DNA from: Streptomyces sp. JB150
Lineage (GTDB): Bacteria > Actinomycetota > Actinomycetes > Streptomycetales > Streptomycetaceae
Assembly: GCF_011193355.1 (NCBI RefSeq)
Contig: NZ_CP049780.1
Location: 6,664,634 to 6,728,633, forward strand
Direction: 5' to 3'
Length of the DNA: 64,000 nucleotides
Part shown: one piece after another, positions 45,039 to 53,712 of the stretch
How the letters are laid out: every line of letters begins with the position of its first letter
Position numbering within the stretch: position 1 is the stretch's first letter
The notes under the pieces: model-generated
The model's input: the letters and a program-made list of their open reading frames with translations, nothing else
The model's database searches: none
Told to the model about the DNA's origin: nothing
Program-made: the position numbers and the translations under genes

Positions 45039-45968
45039 ATGACAGCCTCGGTGACCACGCCGCGCCTCAGCCCACCCGCCCGCACCGCACACCGGCACCT
45101 GGACGTCGACGGGGTCGACGTCTTCTACCGCGAGTCCCTGCCCGACCGCCCCGACGCACCCGTGCTGCTGCTCCTGCACGGATTCCCGTCCGCCTCCCAC
45201 CAGTTCCGGCGGCTCATCGACACCCTCGGCCGCCACTACCGGCTGATCGCCCCGGACTACCCCGGCTTCGGCCACACCCGCGCCCCCGACGGGTTCACCT
45301 ACTCCTTCGACCGCCTCACCGACGTCGTCGAGGGCTTCACCGCACGCCTCGGCCTGACCCGGTACGTCCTGTACCTCTTCGACTTCGGCGCCCCGGTCGG
45401 CCTGCGCCTCGCGCGGCGGCACCCCGAGCGGGTCGCCGGCCTCGTCGTGCAGAACGGCAACGCCTACCTCGACGGACTCTCCGACGCCGCCCGCGCGTTC
45501 ACCGCCCTCACCCCCGACACCCCCGGCGCCGAGCAGACCGTCCTGGACCTGTTCACCCTCCCCGCCACCCGCGCCCAGTACGAGGGCGGCACGGCCGACC
45601 CGGCGCTCGTCGCCCCCGAGGGCTGGCTGCTCGACCAGTACTTCCTCGACCAGCCGGGCCGCAAGCAGGCCCAGCTCGCCCTCGCCTACGACTACCGGAG
45701 CAACCTCGCCGCCTACCCGGACTGGCAGGCCTGGCTGCGCGCCCACCGCCCGCCGGCCCTCATCGTCTGGGGAACCCGTGACCCCTTCTTCACCCCCGAC
45801 GGCGCCCGCGCCTATCTGCGCGACCTGCCCGACGCCGAACTCCACCTGTTCGACACCGGCCACTTCGCCCTGGAGGACCACCTGCCCGAGATCGCCCCGC
45901 TGATCGCCGGCTTCCTCGACCGGGTCGGCGACGGGCCCGCCACTCCGGCCGGCCGGGAGGCCTCGTGA
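45039..45968 (+). CDS. Alpha/beta hydrolase with Asp nucleophile (dehalogenase/epoxide hydrolase-like)
   Basis: 309 residues. VLLLLHGFPSASHQFRRLID gives the oxyanion HGFP motif near residue 47. The nucleophile elbow reads LYLFDFGAPVGLRLA near 111, with Asp where esterases have Ser, as in epoxide hydrolases and haloalkane dehalogenases. PPALIVWGTRDPFF provides the acid region and LFDTGHFALEDH the His. Substrate unknown. The adjacent GNAT gene overlaps by four bases. Confidence 0.88.
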   Translation: MTASVTTPRLSPPARTAHRHLDVDGVDVFYRESLPDRPDAPVLLLLHGFPSASHQFRRLIDTLGRHYRLIAPDYPGFGHTRAPDGFTYSFDRLTDVVEGFTARLGLTRYVLYLFDFGAPVGLRLARRHPERVAGLVVQNGNAYLDGLSDAARAFTALTPDTPGAEQTVLDLFTLPATRAQYEGGTADPALVAPEGWLLDQYFLDQPGRKQAQLALAYDYRSNLAAYPDWQAWLRAHRPPALIVWGTRDPFFTPDGARAYLRDLPDAELHLFDTGHFALEDHLPEIAPLIAGFLDRVGDGPATPAGREAS

Positions 45969-47005
45969 TCATCCGCACCCTGACCGACGCCGACGCCGAC
46001 GTCGACCGCGTCCTGCCGCTGCTGCCCGCCGGCCGGATCGGCGTCTGGGCCGACGCCGACGCCTTCCGCGCACGGCTCGCCACCGGCGAGTACCGGCCCG
46101 AGTGGACCTGGCTCGCGGAACACGAGGACGGCGGCGAGCCGTGCGCCCTCGCCACCTGGTGGGGCGGCCCCGACGACCCCCTGCCCGCCGCCCTCGACGT
46201 ACTGAACGTCCGCGACGCGGAGGACTCCGGCGCGCCGGACGACGCCCCCGGCCCGGCGGACCCCCGCGCCCCGGAGGACCGTCGTGACACCGAGGCCGGT
46301 GACGACAGCCGTACGGTCCTGGCGGTCCGCCTGCTCACCGCCGCGCACTCCGCCTTCGCCGAGGCCGGGCTGGACAGCCCGCCGGACTACCACGTGCTGC
46401 TTCCGGGCGACTGGCGTGAGCGTTCCGAGGCGGTCGCCGCCCTCGGCTGGCGCCGGGAGGCCGCCCGCCGCGCCGGGCTCACCGCCTCCCTCGAACGGCT
46501 CCGTTTCGAGTGGACCCCCGAGACCGGCGTCCCCCGGCCCTCCGGCCGGCTGCGCTTCCGGGCCGAACCGGACGACGAGGTCTTCGTCGACCTGTTCCGC
46601 CGGGTCCTGGAAGGCACCCTCGACGCCGGGTCCCGCTCCGGCGCCGCGGCTCTGGGCGCCGAGCGGCAGGCCCGCAAGGACGTCGCCTTCTACCGCGACG
46701 AGATGCCCGGCGACCGCGCCTGGTGGCGGATCGCCGAGACCCCGCGCGGCCGGCCGGTCGGCTTAGCGCTGCCCTCCCGCAACACCAGCGTCCACGTCGT
46801 CGGCTACCTCGGCGTCCTGCCCGAGCACCGCGGCCGGGGCTACGCGGACGACCTCCTCGCCGAGACCACCCGCTTCCTCGCCGAGGAGGCCGGAGCGGAC
46901 GTCGTACGCGCCGACACCGATCTCGCGAACACCCCGATGGCCGCCGCGTTCGCCCGTCTCGGCTACCGCAACTTCGCCCGCCGCCTGGTGCTTTCGGCGC
47001 CCTGA
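45965..47005 (+). CDS. GNAT-family N-acetyltransferase
   Basis: 346 residues from GTG at 45965, overlapping the hydrolase stop. The C-terminal GNAT domain has YLGVLPEHRGRGYADDLLAE (acetyl-CoA pyrophosphate loop) and NTPMAAAFARLGYRNFARR. The N-terminal half is another degenerate GNAT-like fold with an acidic insert (AEDSGAPDDAPGPADPRAPE). Acceptor unknown. Likely co-expressed with the hydrolase. Confidence 0.86.
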   Translation: MIIRTLTDADADVDRVLPLLPAGRIGVWADADAFRARLATGEYRPEWTWLAEHEDGGEPCALATWWGGPDDPLPAALDVLNVRDAEDSGAPDDAPGPADPRAPEDRRDTEAGDDSRTVLAVRLLTAAHSAFAEAGLDSPPDYHVLLPGDWRERSEAVAALGWRREAARRAGLTASLERLRFEWTPETGVPRPSGRLRFRAEPDDEVFVDLFRRVLEGTLDAGSRSGAAALGAERQARKDVAFYRDEMPGDRAWWRIAETPRGRPVGLALPSRNTSVHVVGYLGVLPEHRGRGYADDLLAETTRFLAEEAGADVVRADTDLANTPMAAAFARLGYRNFARRLVLSAP

Positions 47006-47174
47006 GCGCGCAACCCCGCGCGGGTGACCGCCGTCCGGACGCGCTCGGCGGGCGGCCGGGCGGCCGGTGTGGAAGATTGCGGACTGAGGAGGCCGGGTGC
47101 GGGCTCGCTGTCCCCCACAAAGTGCTGCTCGGGTGCTCGCCCCCGGCCTCCCTCACCCGCCGCCCGCCACCCGG

Positions 47175-48179
47175 TCAGGCGGCGCGGACCTCGTCGACCG
47201 TCACCGGCCGGTGCTCGTGCAGCGACCGCGTGCACGCCTCGGCGATCCAGCCCGCCTCCAGGGCGTCCCCGATCGTGCACGGCGAGGGCCGGCTACCGGC
47301 CACGACCTCGGTGAACGCGGTGAGTTCGGCGCGGTAGGCGGCGGCGAAGCGGTCCATGAAGAAGTCGTGCGGGGGACCGGCCGGGAAGGCCGTCCCCGGC
47401 TCCACCGAGCGCAGCGGCAGCTTGTCCTCCAGACCGACCGCGATGGAGTCATCGAAGCCGTGCAGCTCCATCCGGACGTCGTAACCCCGGCCGTTGTGAC
47501 GGGAGTTGGACACGACCGCGAGCGTGCCGTCGTCCAGGGTGAGGACGGCGCCGGTGGTGTCCGCGTCGCCCGCCTCCCGGATGTAGCCGGCGCCCCGGTT
47601 GCCGCCGGCGGCGTACACCTCGGTCACCTCACGGCCCGTCACCCAGCGGATGATGTCGAAGTCGTGCACGGAGCAGTCCCGGAAGATGCCGCCGGAGGCG
47701 GCGATGTACGCGGCGGGCGGCGGCGCCGGGTCCAGGGTGGTCGACCGCACGGTGTGCAGCCGGCCCAGCTCGCCGCCGCGCACGGCGGCGCGGGCGGCGG
47801 CGAAACCGGCGTCGAAACGGCGGTTGTAGCCGATCTGCACCGGCACGCCGCTGTCCCGTACGGCCTCCAGCACCTCGACGCCCTCGCGCATCGTCCGGGC
47901 GACGGGCTTCTCGCAGAACACCGGGACGCCGGCCGCGGCCCCGGCCCGGATCAGCGCCGGGTGGGCGTCCGTCGCGGCCGCGATCACGATGCCGTCCACA
48001 CCGGCGGCGAACAGGGCCTCCGGCGAGTCCACGACCTCGCCGCCGAACCGCTCCGCGGCACTCTTCGCGGCGTCCGTGAACGGGTCGGTCAGCACCAGCG
48101 ACTCGACCACGTCGAGTCCGGCGAGGGTCTCGGCGTGGAAGGCGCCGATGCGGCCGAGGCCGAGGATTCCGATACGCAT
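47175..48179 (-). CDS. Gfo/Idh/MocA oxidoreductase, inositol 2-dehydrogenase-like
   Basis: 334 residues from ATG at 48179. Rossmann start RIGILGLGRIGAFHAETLAG, VFCEKPVARTMREGVEVLEA with the catalytic EKP Lys, IGYNRRFDAGFAAARAAVRG, and GIFRDCSVHDFDIIRWVTGR with the substrate-site Asp/His. This pattern is close to IolG. It oxidises a cyclitol or sugar with NAD+. It lies last in a minus-strand set with the SDR and PhyH genes. Confidence 0.9.
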   Translation of the reverse strand: MRIGILGLGRIGAFHAETLAGLDVVESLVLTDPFTDAAKSAAERFGGEVVDSPEALFAAGVDGIVIAAATDAHPALIRAGAAAGVPVFCEKPVARTMREGVEVLEAVRDSGVPVQIGYNRRFDAGFAAARAAVRGGELGRLHTVRSTTLDPAPPPAAYIAASGGIFRDCSVHDFDIIRWVTGREVTEVYAAGGNRGAGYIREAGDADTTGAVLTLDDGTLAVVSNSRHNGRGYDVRMELHGFDDSIAVGLEDKLPLRSVEPGTAFPAGPPHDFFMDRFAAAYRAELTAFTEVVAGSRPSPCTIGDALEAGWIAEACTRSLHEHRPVTVDEVRAA

Positions 48180-48325
48180 GGGGACTGCTCCTTGCGGGGG
48201 TGCGGAAGTGCGAGGGTGCGAGGGTGCGGGGTGCGAGGTCGGGATGAGGAGGATGAGCGGTTGCCGGGCGCGGGGTGCGGGGCGCGGGGTGCGGGGTTGT
48301 CGGGGGCGGGTCCGGGCGCGGGTCC
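48180..48325. repeat. G-rich short-unit repeats between dehydrogenase genes
   Basis: GTGCGAGG and GCGGGGTGC units recur from about 48200 to 48300 on the plus strand. No gene is seen; the spacer separates the Gfo/Idh gene from the SDR gene. Confidence 0.55.
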
Positions 48326-49093
48326 TCAGTCGAGGGCGCCGAGCACGTTCTGGTCCCAGTCGATCACCGATCCGGTGACCACGCCGGACCGGTCGGACAG
48401 CAGGAACACCACCAAGTCGGCGATCTCGTCGGGCTGCCCCAGCCGGCCCATCGGGAGCCGGGCGGCGGCCCGCTCCCGCCAGTCGTCGCCGGCGCCGTGG
48501 AAGGCCCGCTGCGTCGCGTCCTCGCCCTCGGTGGCCGTCCAGCCGATGTTCAGGCCGTTGATCCGGATCCGGTCCCAGCGGTGCGCGTGCGCCGCGTTCC
48601 GGGTGAGGCCGGCGAGACCGGCCTTCGCGGCGACGTACGGCGCGAGGAACGGCTGGCCGCCGTGCGCCGACGACGTGATGACGTTGACGATCGTGCCGGG
48701 CGCCCCGCGCGCCACCATGTCCGCGACGGCCGCCTGCATCGCGAAGAACGGCGCCCTGAGATTGACGGCGATGTGCCGGTCGAACAGCTCGGGCGTGGTG
48801 TCGAGCAGGGTGCCGCGGTCGGTGAGGCCCGCGGCGTTCACCAGGCAGTCGATCCGGCCGTACGCGTCGACGACCTCCGCCACGACCGACCTCGCCCGCT
48901 CGGCGTCGGCCAGGTCCGCCCGGATGAACCTCGCCCCGCCGCCCAGCTCCGCCACCAGCGCCTCGCCGGGCCCGGCGCGCCGCCCGGTGACGGCCACGGC
49001 CGCGCCCTCGCGGACGGCGGCCCGCGCGACGGCCGCGCCGACGCCCTGGCTGCCGCCGTTGACCAGGACGGCCTTGTCGTCGAGAAGTCCCAT
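48326..49093 (-). CDS. Short-chain dehydrogenase/reductase
   Basis: 255 residues. AVLVNGGSQGVGAAVARAAV (NGG in place of TGG), LVNAAGLTD, NVITSSAHGG with catalytic Ser, PYVAAKAGLAGLTRN with Tyr/Lys. GSVIDWDQNVLGALD closes. NAD(P)-dependent oxidation of a polyol or sugar is likely from context. It starts 16 bases after the PhyH stop. Confidence 0.9.
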   Translation of the reverse strand: MGLLDDKAVLVNGGSQGVGAAVARAAVREGAAVAVTGRRAGPGEALVAELGGGARFIRADLADAERARSVVAEVVDAYGRIDCLVNAAGLTDRGTLLDTTPELFDRHIAVNLRAPFFAMQAAVADMVARGAPGTIVNVITSSAHGGQPFLAPYVAAKAGLAGLTRNAAHAHRWDRIRINGLNIGWTATEGEDATQRAFHGAGDDWRERAAARLPMGRLGQPDEIADLVVFLLSDRSGVVTGSVIDWDQNVLGALD

Positions 49094-49108
49094 GCGTACG
49101 GGGTCCTT

Positions 49109-50269
49109 TCAGCTCTGGCGCCGCTCGGCGCGGGCCCGCAGCGCGTCCCGCAGCGCCTCGGGCGTCCAGGTCTCGCGCAGCGCTCGCCGGACGACGTCCG
49201 CCTGCGCGGGCGGGGCGAGTCCGGCGACCGGCGGGTCGAGGTCGAGGTCGGTGGGGAAGGGGTAGCCCTCGGCGCTCGCGGCGAGCACGCGGTCCAGCCA
49301 CGCCTCGTCCGCCCCCTCGGCGCGCCGCTTCAGCAGCACCGGATACACGGCGTTCACGATCGCCTCACGGTCGACCGTCTCCATGGCCCGCCCGAAGGCG
49401 GACGAGATCTGGAGGAGGTTGGCCATGCGCCGGATGCCGGCGGAGCGGTTGCGTCCGGCGGCGTGGAAGAGGGCCGGGCTGAAGAAGACGGCGTCGCCCA
49501 CGGCGAGCGGCAGCTGCACGTGGTGCGCGGCGAAGTACTCCCGGAACTCGGGGCGCCGCCAGGCCAGGTAGCCCGGCTCGTAGCGCTGCGAGTACGGCAG
49601 GTACATCGTCGGCCCGGACTTCACGGGCATGTCACGGTGCGCGACGGCGCCCTGCAGGGTGAGCACGGGGGAGAGGCGGTGGACGTGCGCCGGGTAGGCG
49701 GCCGCGGCCTCGTCGGAGAGGAAGCCCAGGTGGTAGTCGCGGTGCGGGGTCTGCGCCGCGCCGCCGGGGTTGACCACGTTGACCTGGGAGGTGACCTGGT
49801 AGCCGGGGCCGAGCCAGGCCTCGGCGACCAGGGCGAGCACGTCGTTGGCGTAGTAGTCGGCGAACGCCTCCGGGTCGTACAGCGCCGTCTTCTCCAGCGC
49901 GTTCCACACCCGGTCGTTGGCGCCCGGCGCGGCGAAGTGGTCCCCGGCCGCGGTGCCCGCGGCGCGCTGCCCGGCGATCAGCGCGTCGAACACCTCGCCG
50001 ACCCGCTCCACGACCGCCCGGTCCGGGAAGGCCCCGCGGAACACCACCATTCCGGGACCGTCGGTGAGCACCCGGACCAGCTCGGCCTGCAGGGCGCGAC
50101 GGTCGGGCCGGTCAGGGCGGTCACGGAGGCGTCCGGCGTCGTACACCGGCACGTTGAGTTCCACGGCGGCGGCGTGCGGCACGTCGGCGGGATCGGTGGT
50201 CCGCTCGACCAGCGCGCGGAACGCGCCGAGGTCGCAGTCGCGCGCGGACAGCCAGGGGGCAGCGGCCAT
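49109..50269 (-). CDS. Phytanoyl-CoA dioxygenase (PhyH) family oxygenase
   Basis: 386 residues. Iron(II)/2-oxoglutarate oxygenase with the HxD motif in QTPHRDYHLGF, distal His in FHAAGRNRSAGIRRMANLLQ and the 2-oxoglutarate Arg nearby. MVVFRGAFPDRAVVERVGEV and SGPTMYLPYSQRYEPGYLAW are family-like. It sits upstream of SDR and IolG-like genes, so a sugar- or cyclitol-linked substrate is possible. It diverges from a LacI-type gene. Confidence 0.88.
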   Translation of the reverse strand: MAAAPWLSARDCDLGAFRALVERTTDPADVPHAAAVELNVPVYDAGRLRDRPDRPDRRALQAELVRVLTDGPGMVVFRGAFPDRAVVERVGEVFDALIAGQRAAGTAAGDHFAAPGANDRVWNALEKTALYDPEAFADYYANDVLALVAEAWLGPGYQVTSQVNVVNPGGAAQTPHRDYHLGFLSDEAAAAYPAHVHRLSPVLTLQGAVAHRDMPVKSGPTMYLPYSQRYEPGYLAWRRPEFREYFAAHHVQLPLAVGDAVFFSPALFHAAGRNRSAGIRRMANLLQISSAFGRAMETVDREAIVNAVYPVLLKRRAEGADEAWLDRVLAASAEGYPFPTDLDLDPPVAGLAPPAQADVVRRALRETWTPEALRDALRARAERRQS

Positions 50270-50317
50270 CGTCGTCCTCTCGGTGCCGGTGACACGGCCG
50301 GCGAAGTGCTGTCATTC

Positions 50318-50329
50318 TTGTCCTGACAA
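50318..50329. promoter_or_regulatory. Operator TTGTC-CT-GACAA
   Basis: Perfect 12-bp palindrome midway between the PhyH and LacI-type genes, 49 bases from the PhyH start. Probable LacI-type site controlling both directions. Confidence 0.68.
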
Positions 50330-50393
50330 ACCCCTCGAACAACCAGCAGGAAGCCATCAAAAACCCCTCAAGCCGAAACCCGAGGAGCCGCGC

Positions 50394-51428
50394 GTGGGCC
50401 ACCCCTTCCCCCTCCGGGAGATCGCACGTCAGGCGGGGCTGAGCGAGGCCACCGTCGACCGCGTGCTCAACGGGCGCGGCGGGGTGCGCCCGAGCACGGC
50501 GCAGGAGGTGCACCGGGCCATCGCCGATCTGGACCGCCAGCGCACCCAGGTCCGGCTCGTCGGCCGCACCTTCATGATCGACATCGTGATGCAGGCGCCG
50601 GAGCGGTTCACCACCGCCGTGCGGACCGCGCTGGAGGCCGAACTGCCCGGACTGCACCCGGCGGTGGTGCGCTCCCGCTTCCACTTCCGCGAGACCGGCC
50701 CCGTCGGGGAACAGCTCGCCACACTGGACCGGATCGCCCGGCGCGGCTCGCAGGGGGTGATCCTCAAGGCGCCGGACGTCCCCGAGGTCACCGCGGCGGT
50801 CGCCCGGCTGTCCGCCGCGGGCGTCCCCGTGGTCACCCTCGCCACCGACCTGCCCGCCAGCGCCCGCGTCGGCTACGTCGGCATCGACAACCGCGCGGCC
50901 GGCGCCACCGCCGCCTACCTCATGGACCAGTGGCTGGGCGACCGTCCGGCACACGTCCTCACCAGCCTCAGCAGCGGCTTCTTCCGCAACGAGGAGGAGC
51001 GCGAGATGGGCTTCCGGGCCACCCTGCGCGCCCGCCGCCCCGACCGCACCCTCGTCGAGATCACCGAGGGCCAGGGCCTCGACGCCACCCAGTACGACCT
51101 CGTCCGCGCCGCCCTCGAACGGGACCCCGCGATCCGCGCGGTCTACTCGATCGGCGGCGGCAACGTCGCCACGCTCCGCGCCTTCCACGACCTCGGCCGC
51201 GAGTGCGCCGTCTTCATCGCGCACGACCTGGACCACGACAACACCCGCCTGCTGCGCGAGCACCGCCTGTCCGCCGTCCTCCACCACGACCTGCGCCACG
51301 ACCTGCGCGAGGCCTGCCACCTGATCATGCGGGCCCACGGCGCCCTGCCCCCCGCCGCCCCGCCCCTGCCGTCCCCCATCCAGGTGGTCACCCCGTACAA
51401 CACGCCGCCGCGGCCGGCGACGGGGTGA
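50394..51428 (+). CDS. LacI-family transcriptional regulator
   Basis: 344 residues from GTG at 50394 with GAGGAG upstream; the longer open frame overlaps the PhyH gene and is rejected. HTH: PLREIARQAGLSEATVDRVL, NGRGGVRPSTAQEV. The sugar-binding domain is Peripla_BP_4-like: RRGSQGVILKAPDVPEVTAA, GVPVVTLATDLPASARVGYV, IGGGNVATLRAFHDLG. It likely controls the divergent PhyH-SDR-Gfo/Idh genes. Confidence 0.9.
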   Translation: MGHPFPLREIARQAGLSEATVDRVLNGRGGVRPSTAQEVHRAIADLDRQRTQVRLVGRTFMIDIVMQAPERFTTAVRTALEAELPGLHPAVVRSRFHFRETGPVGEQLATLDRIARRGSQGVILKAPDVPEVTAAVARLSAAGVPVVTLATDLPASARVGYVGIDNRAAGATAAYLMDQWLGDRPAHVLTSLSSGFFRNEEEREMGFRATLRARRPDRTLVEITEGQGLDATQYDLVRAALERDPAIRAVYSIGGGNVATLRAFHDLGRECAVFIAHDLDHDNTRLLREHRLSAVLHHDLRHDLREACHLIMRAHGALPPAAPPLPSPIQVVTPYNTPPRPATG

Positions 51429-51439
51429 GCCGGGCGCAC

Positions 51440-52597
51440 TCACGCCCGCACCGGCACCCAGCCCCCGCCGCGCGCCGACGCGCTCATCGCGTCCAGCGCC
51501 GCCGCGCTGTGCACCGCGTCCGTCAGGGTGGCGCCGTACGGCCTGTCCTCGGCGATGGAGCGCAGGAAGCGGTACGCCTCGATGACCTTCAGGTCGTCGT
51601 AGCCCATCGCGTTGGCCGCGCCCGGCTGGAAGGCACCGAACTCGCCGTCGCCGGGGCCGGCGTACACCGTGCTGACGGGCTGGTCCTGGTAGGCCGTACC
51701 GCGGCTCACGCCCAGCTCGTTCATCCGGCGGAAGTCCCAGAACACCGCGCCCCTGGTGCCGTGCACCTCGAAGCCGTAGTTGTTCTGCTCGCCGACCGAG
51801 ACCCGGCAGGCCTCCAGGACGCCGCGTGCGCCGGAGGCGAAGCGCAGCAGGCAGCTCACGTAGTCCTCGTTCTCGACCGGCCCCAGCTCGCCGCCGACGG
51901 CACGGGCGTGGCCGGCGGTGGCGCCGGCGGGACGGGCCCGCTCGGGGATGAAGACGGCCGTGTCGGCGGTCAGCGAGTCGATGTCGCCGAGCAGGAAGCG
52001 GGCGAGGTCGGCGCCGTGCGAGGCGAGGTCGCCCAGTACGCCGCTGCCGCCGCGCTCCCGCTCGTAGCGCCAGGTCAGGGCGGATTCGGGGTGGGCGGCG
52101 TAGTCGCTGAAGAGGCGGACGCGGGCGTGCGTGACCGTGCCGATCTCGCCGGCGGCGATCAGGTCGCGGGCCGTCTCGACGGCGGGCGCGTTGCGGTAGT
52201 TGAAGCCGACCGCGCCCTGCACGCCGGCCCTGGCGACGGCGTCGGCCACCGCCCGGGCGTCCGCGGCCGACAGGCCCACCGGCTTCTCGATCCAGATGTG
52301 CTTGCCGGCCTCCGCCATCGCCACGCCGATCTCGCGGTGCAGGAAGTTGGGGGCGGTGATGCTCACGGCCCGCACGCGCGGATCGGCGGCCACCTCCCGC
52401 CAGTCCCGGGTCGTCGAGGCGAACCCGAACCGCGCGGCGGCCTCCTCCGCCCGGCCCGGCACGTCCTCGGCGACCGTCACCAGCCGCGGACGCAGGGGCA
52501 GCCGCGGATAGTGGTGCGGCACGCGCGCGTACGCCTGGGTGTGCACCCGGCCCATCCAGCCGAAACCGACGACGGCGACACCGAGCGAGTCGACCAT
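51440..52597 (-). CDS. Gfo/Idh/MocA oxidoreductase
   Basis: 385 residues from ATG at 52597. VAVVGFGWMGRVHTQAYARV binds NAD(P); WIEKPVGLSAADARAVADAV carries the EKP Lys; VGFNYRNAPAVETARDLIAA and GVLGDLASHGADLARFLLGD the substrate-site residues. Related to glucose-fructose or inositol dehydrogenases; substrate unknown. Head-to-head with a LacI regulator through paired operators. Confidence 0.9.
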   Translation of the reverse strand: MVDSLGVAVVGFGWMGRVHTQAYARVPHHYPRLPLRPRLVTVAEDVPGRAEEAAARFGFASTTRDWREVAADPRVRAVSITAPNFLHREIGVAMAEAGKHIWIEKPVGLSAADARAVADAVARAGVQGAVGFNYRNAPAVETARDLIAAGEIGTVTHARVRLFSDYAAHPESALTWRYERERGGSGVLGDLASHGADLARFLLGDIDSLTADTAVFIPERARPAGATAGHARAVGGELGPVENEDYVSCLLRFASGARGVLEACRVSVGEQNNYGFEVHGTRGAVFWDFRRMNELGVSRGTAYQDQPVSTVYAGPGDGEFGAFQPGAANAMGYDDLKVIEAYRFLRSIAEDRPYGATLTDAVHSAAALDAMSASARGGGWVPVRA

Positions 52598-52610
52598 GGG
52601 AACCCCTCTT

Positions 52611-52704
52611 TGGACCGTTCCATTTGCCTGGCGGCCCACCCTGAGCGGCATCTCACCCGACTGTCAACCCTTTGACAGACCGTGTCGCCGCGTGGAACGG
52701 TCCA
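52611..52704. promoter_or_regulatory. Paired LacI operators
   Basis: TGGACCGTTCCA (52611-52622) and its inverse TGGAACGGTCCA (52693-52704) flank the divergent promoters, 13 and 3 bases from the two start codons. Centres are 82 bp apart, close to eight helical turns, compatible with looping. TTGACA at 52672 lies between them. Confidence 0.82.
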
Positions 52705-52707
52705 TCC

Positions 52708-53712
52708 ATGCGACCGCCGACGATCCGCGACGTGGCCGACCGGGCCGGTGTCTCCAAGTCGCTGGTCTCGCTGGTGCTGCGCGGCTCAGAGCAGGTGCGG
52801 CCGGAGAAGCGGGAAGCCGTGCTGCGGGCCGCCCGGGACCTCGGCTACCGCCCCAACGCCGCCGCGCGCAGCCTCAGCGAGCGGCGCACCCGCACGGTGG
52901 GCGTCCTCCTGAACGACCTGCGCAACCCCTGGTTCGTCGACCTGCTCGACGGTCTCAACTCGCTGCTGCACGACCACGGCCTGCACATGCTGCTGGCCGA
53001 CGCCCGCCTCAACCGCCGGGCCGGCCAGGACCCGGCCGGTCCCCTGCTCGACCTGCGCGTAGACGGCCTGGTCGTGGTCGGCACGCTGCCCGACCCGGCG
53101 GCGCTCGGGGCGGCGGCCGAGCGGATCCCGGTGGTCGTGGCCGGCGCCCGCGAACCGGTGCCGGCCGGCGTCGACGTCGTGGCGGGCGACGACGAGCACG
53201 GCGCCCGCCTGGTCACCGAGCACCTCATCGGTCTCGGGCACCGCCGCATCGCCCACATCGCGGGCTACGGCGCCGTGGGGGAGCTGCGCCGGCGCGGCTT
53301 CGAGGCGGTGATGCGCGAGCACGGTCTCGCGGAGCGGGCGGTGGTGGAGCCCGGCGACATGACCGAGGAGGGCGGCTACCGCGGCACCGTCCGGCTGCTG
53401 AGCCGCCCGGAGCGGCCCACCGCCGTGTTCGCCGTCAACGACATCACCGCGATCGGCGCGTTGTCGGCGGCCGCGGAACTCGGCCTGCGCGTCCCGCGCG
53501 ACCTGTCCGTCGCCGGCTACGACAACACGAGCATCGCCCGGCTGCGCCACGTCTGGCTCACCACGGTCGACGACACCAGCCACGAGGTCGGCCGCCGTGC
53601 GGCGCGCTGTCTGCTGGACCGCTTCGAGCGGCCGGGCGGCGCGGGCCGCACCCACCTGGCCGGGCCGGCACTCGAGATCAGGGGCACGACCGCCGCACCG
53701 CTCACAGAGTGA
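52708..53712 (+). CDS. LacI-family transcriptional repressor
   Basis: 334 residues from ATG at 52708; an in-frame TTG at 52672 coincides with a -35 box. HTH: TIRDVADRAGVSKSLVSLVL, RGSEQVRPEKREAVLRAARD, then hinge YRPNAAARSLSERRTRTVGV. The effector domain includes DLRVDGLVVVGTLPD and AVNDITAIGALSAAAELGLR, with VAGYDNTSIARLRHVWLTTV. It likely controls the divergent Gfo/Idh gene through the paired operators. The 3' end overlaps the cupin remnant by 11 bases. Confidence 0.93.
   Translation: MRPPTIRDVADRAGVSKSLVSLVLRGSEQVRPEKREAVLRAARDLGYRPNAAARSLSERRTRTVGVLLNDLRNPWFVDLLDGLNSLLHDHGLHMLLADARLNRRAGQDPAGPLLDLRVDGLVVVGTLPDPAALGAAAERIPVVVAGAREPVPAGVDVVAGDDEHGARLVTEHLIGLGHRRIAHIAGYGAVGELRRRGFEAVMREHGLAERAVVEPGDMTEEGGYRGTVRLLSRPERPTAVFAVNDITAIGALSAAAELGLRVPRDLSVAGYDNTSIARLRHVWLTTVDDTSHEVGRRAARCLLDRFERPGGAGRTHLAGPALEIRGTTAAPLTE

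Noticed and set aside
45039..45968. Ordinary serine esterase/lipase
   Set aside because: The nucleophile elbow has Asp (LFDFGAP) instead of Ser, which points to the dehalogenase/epoxide hydrolase branch.
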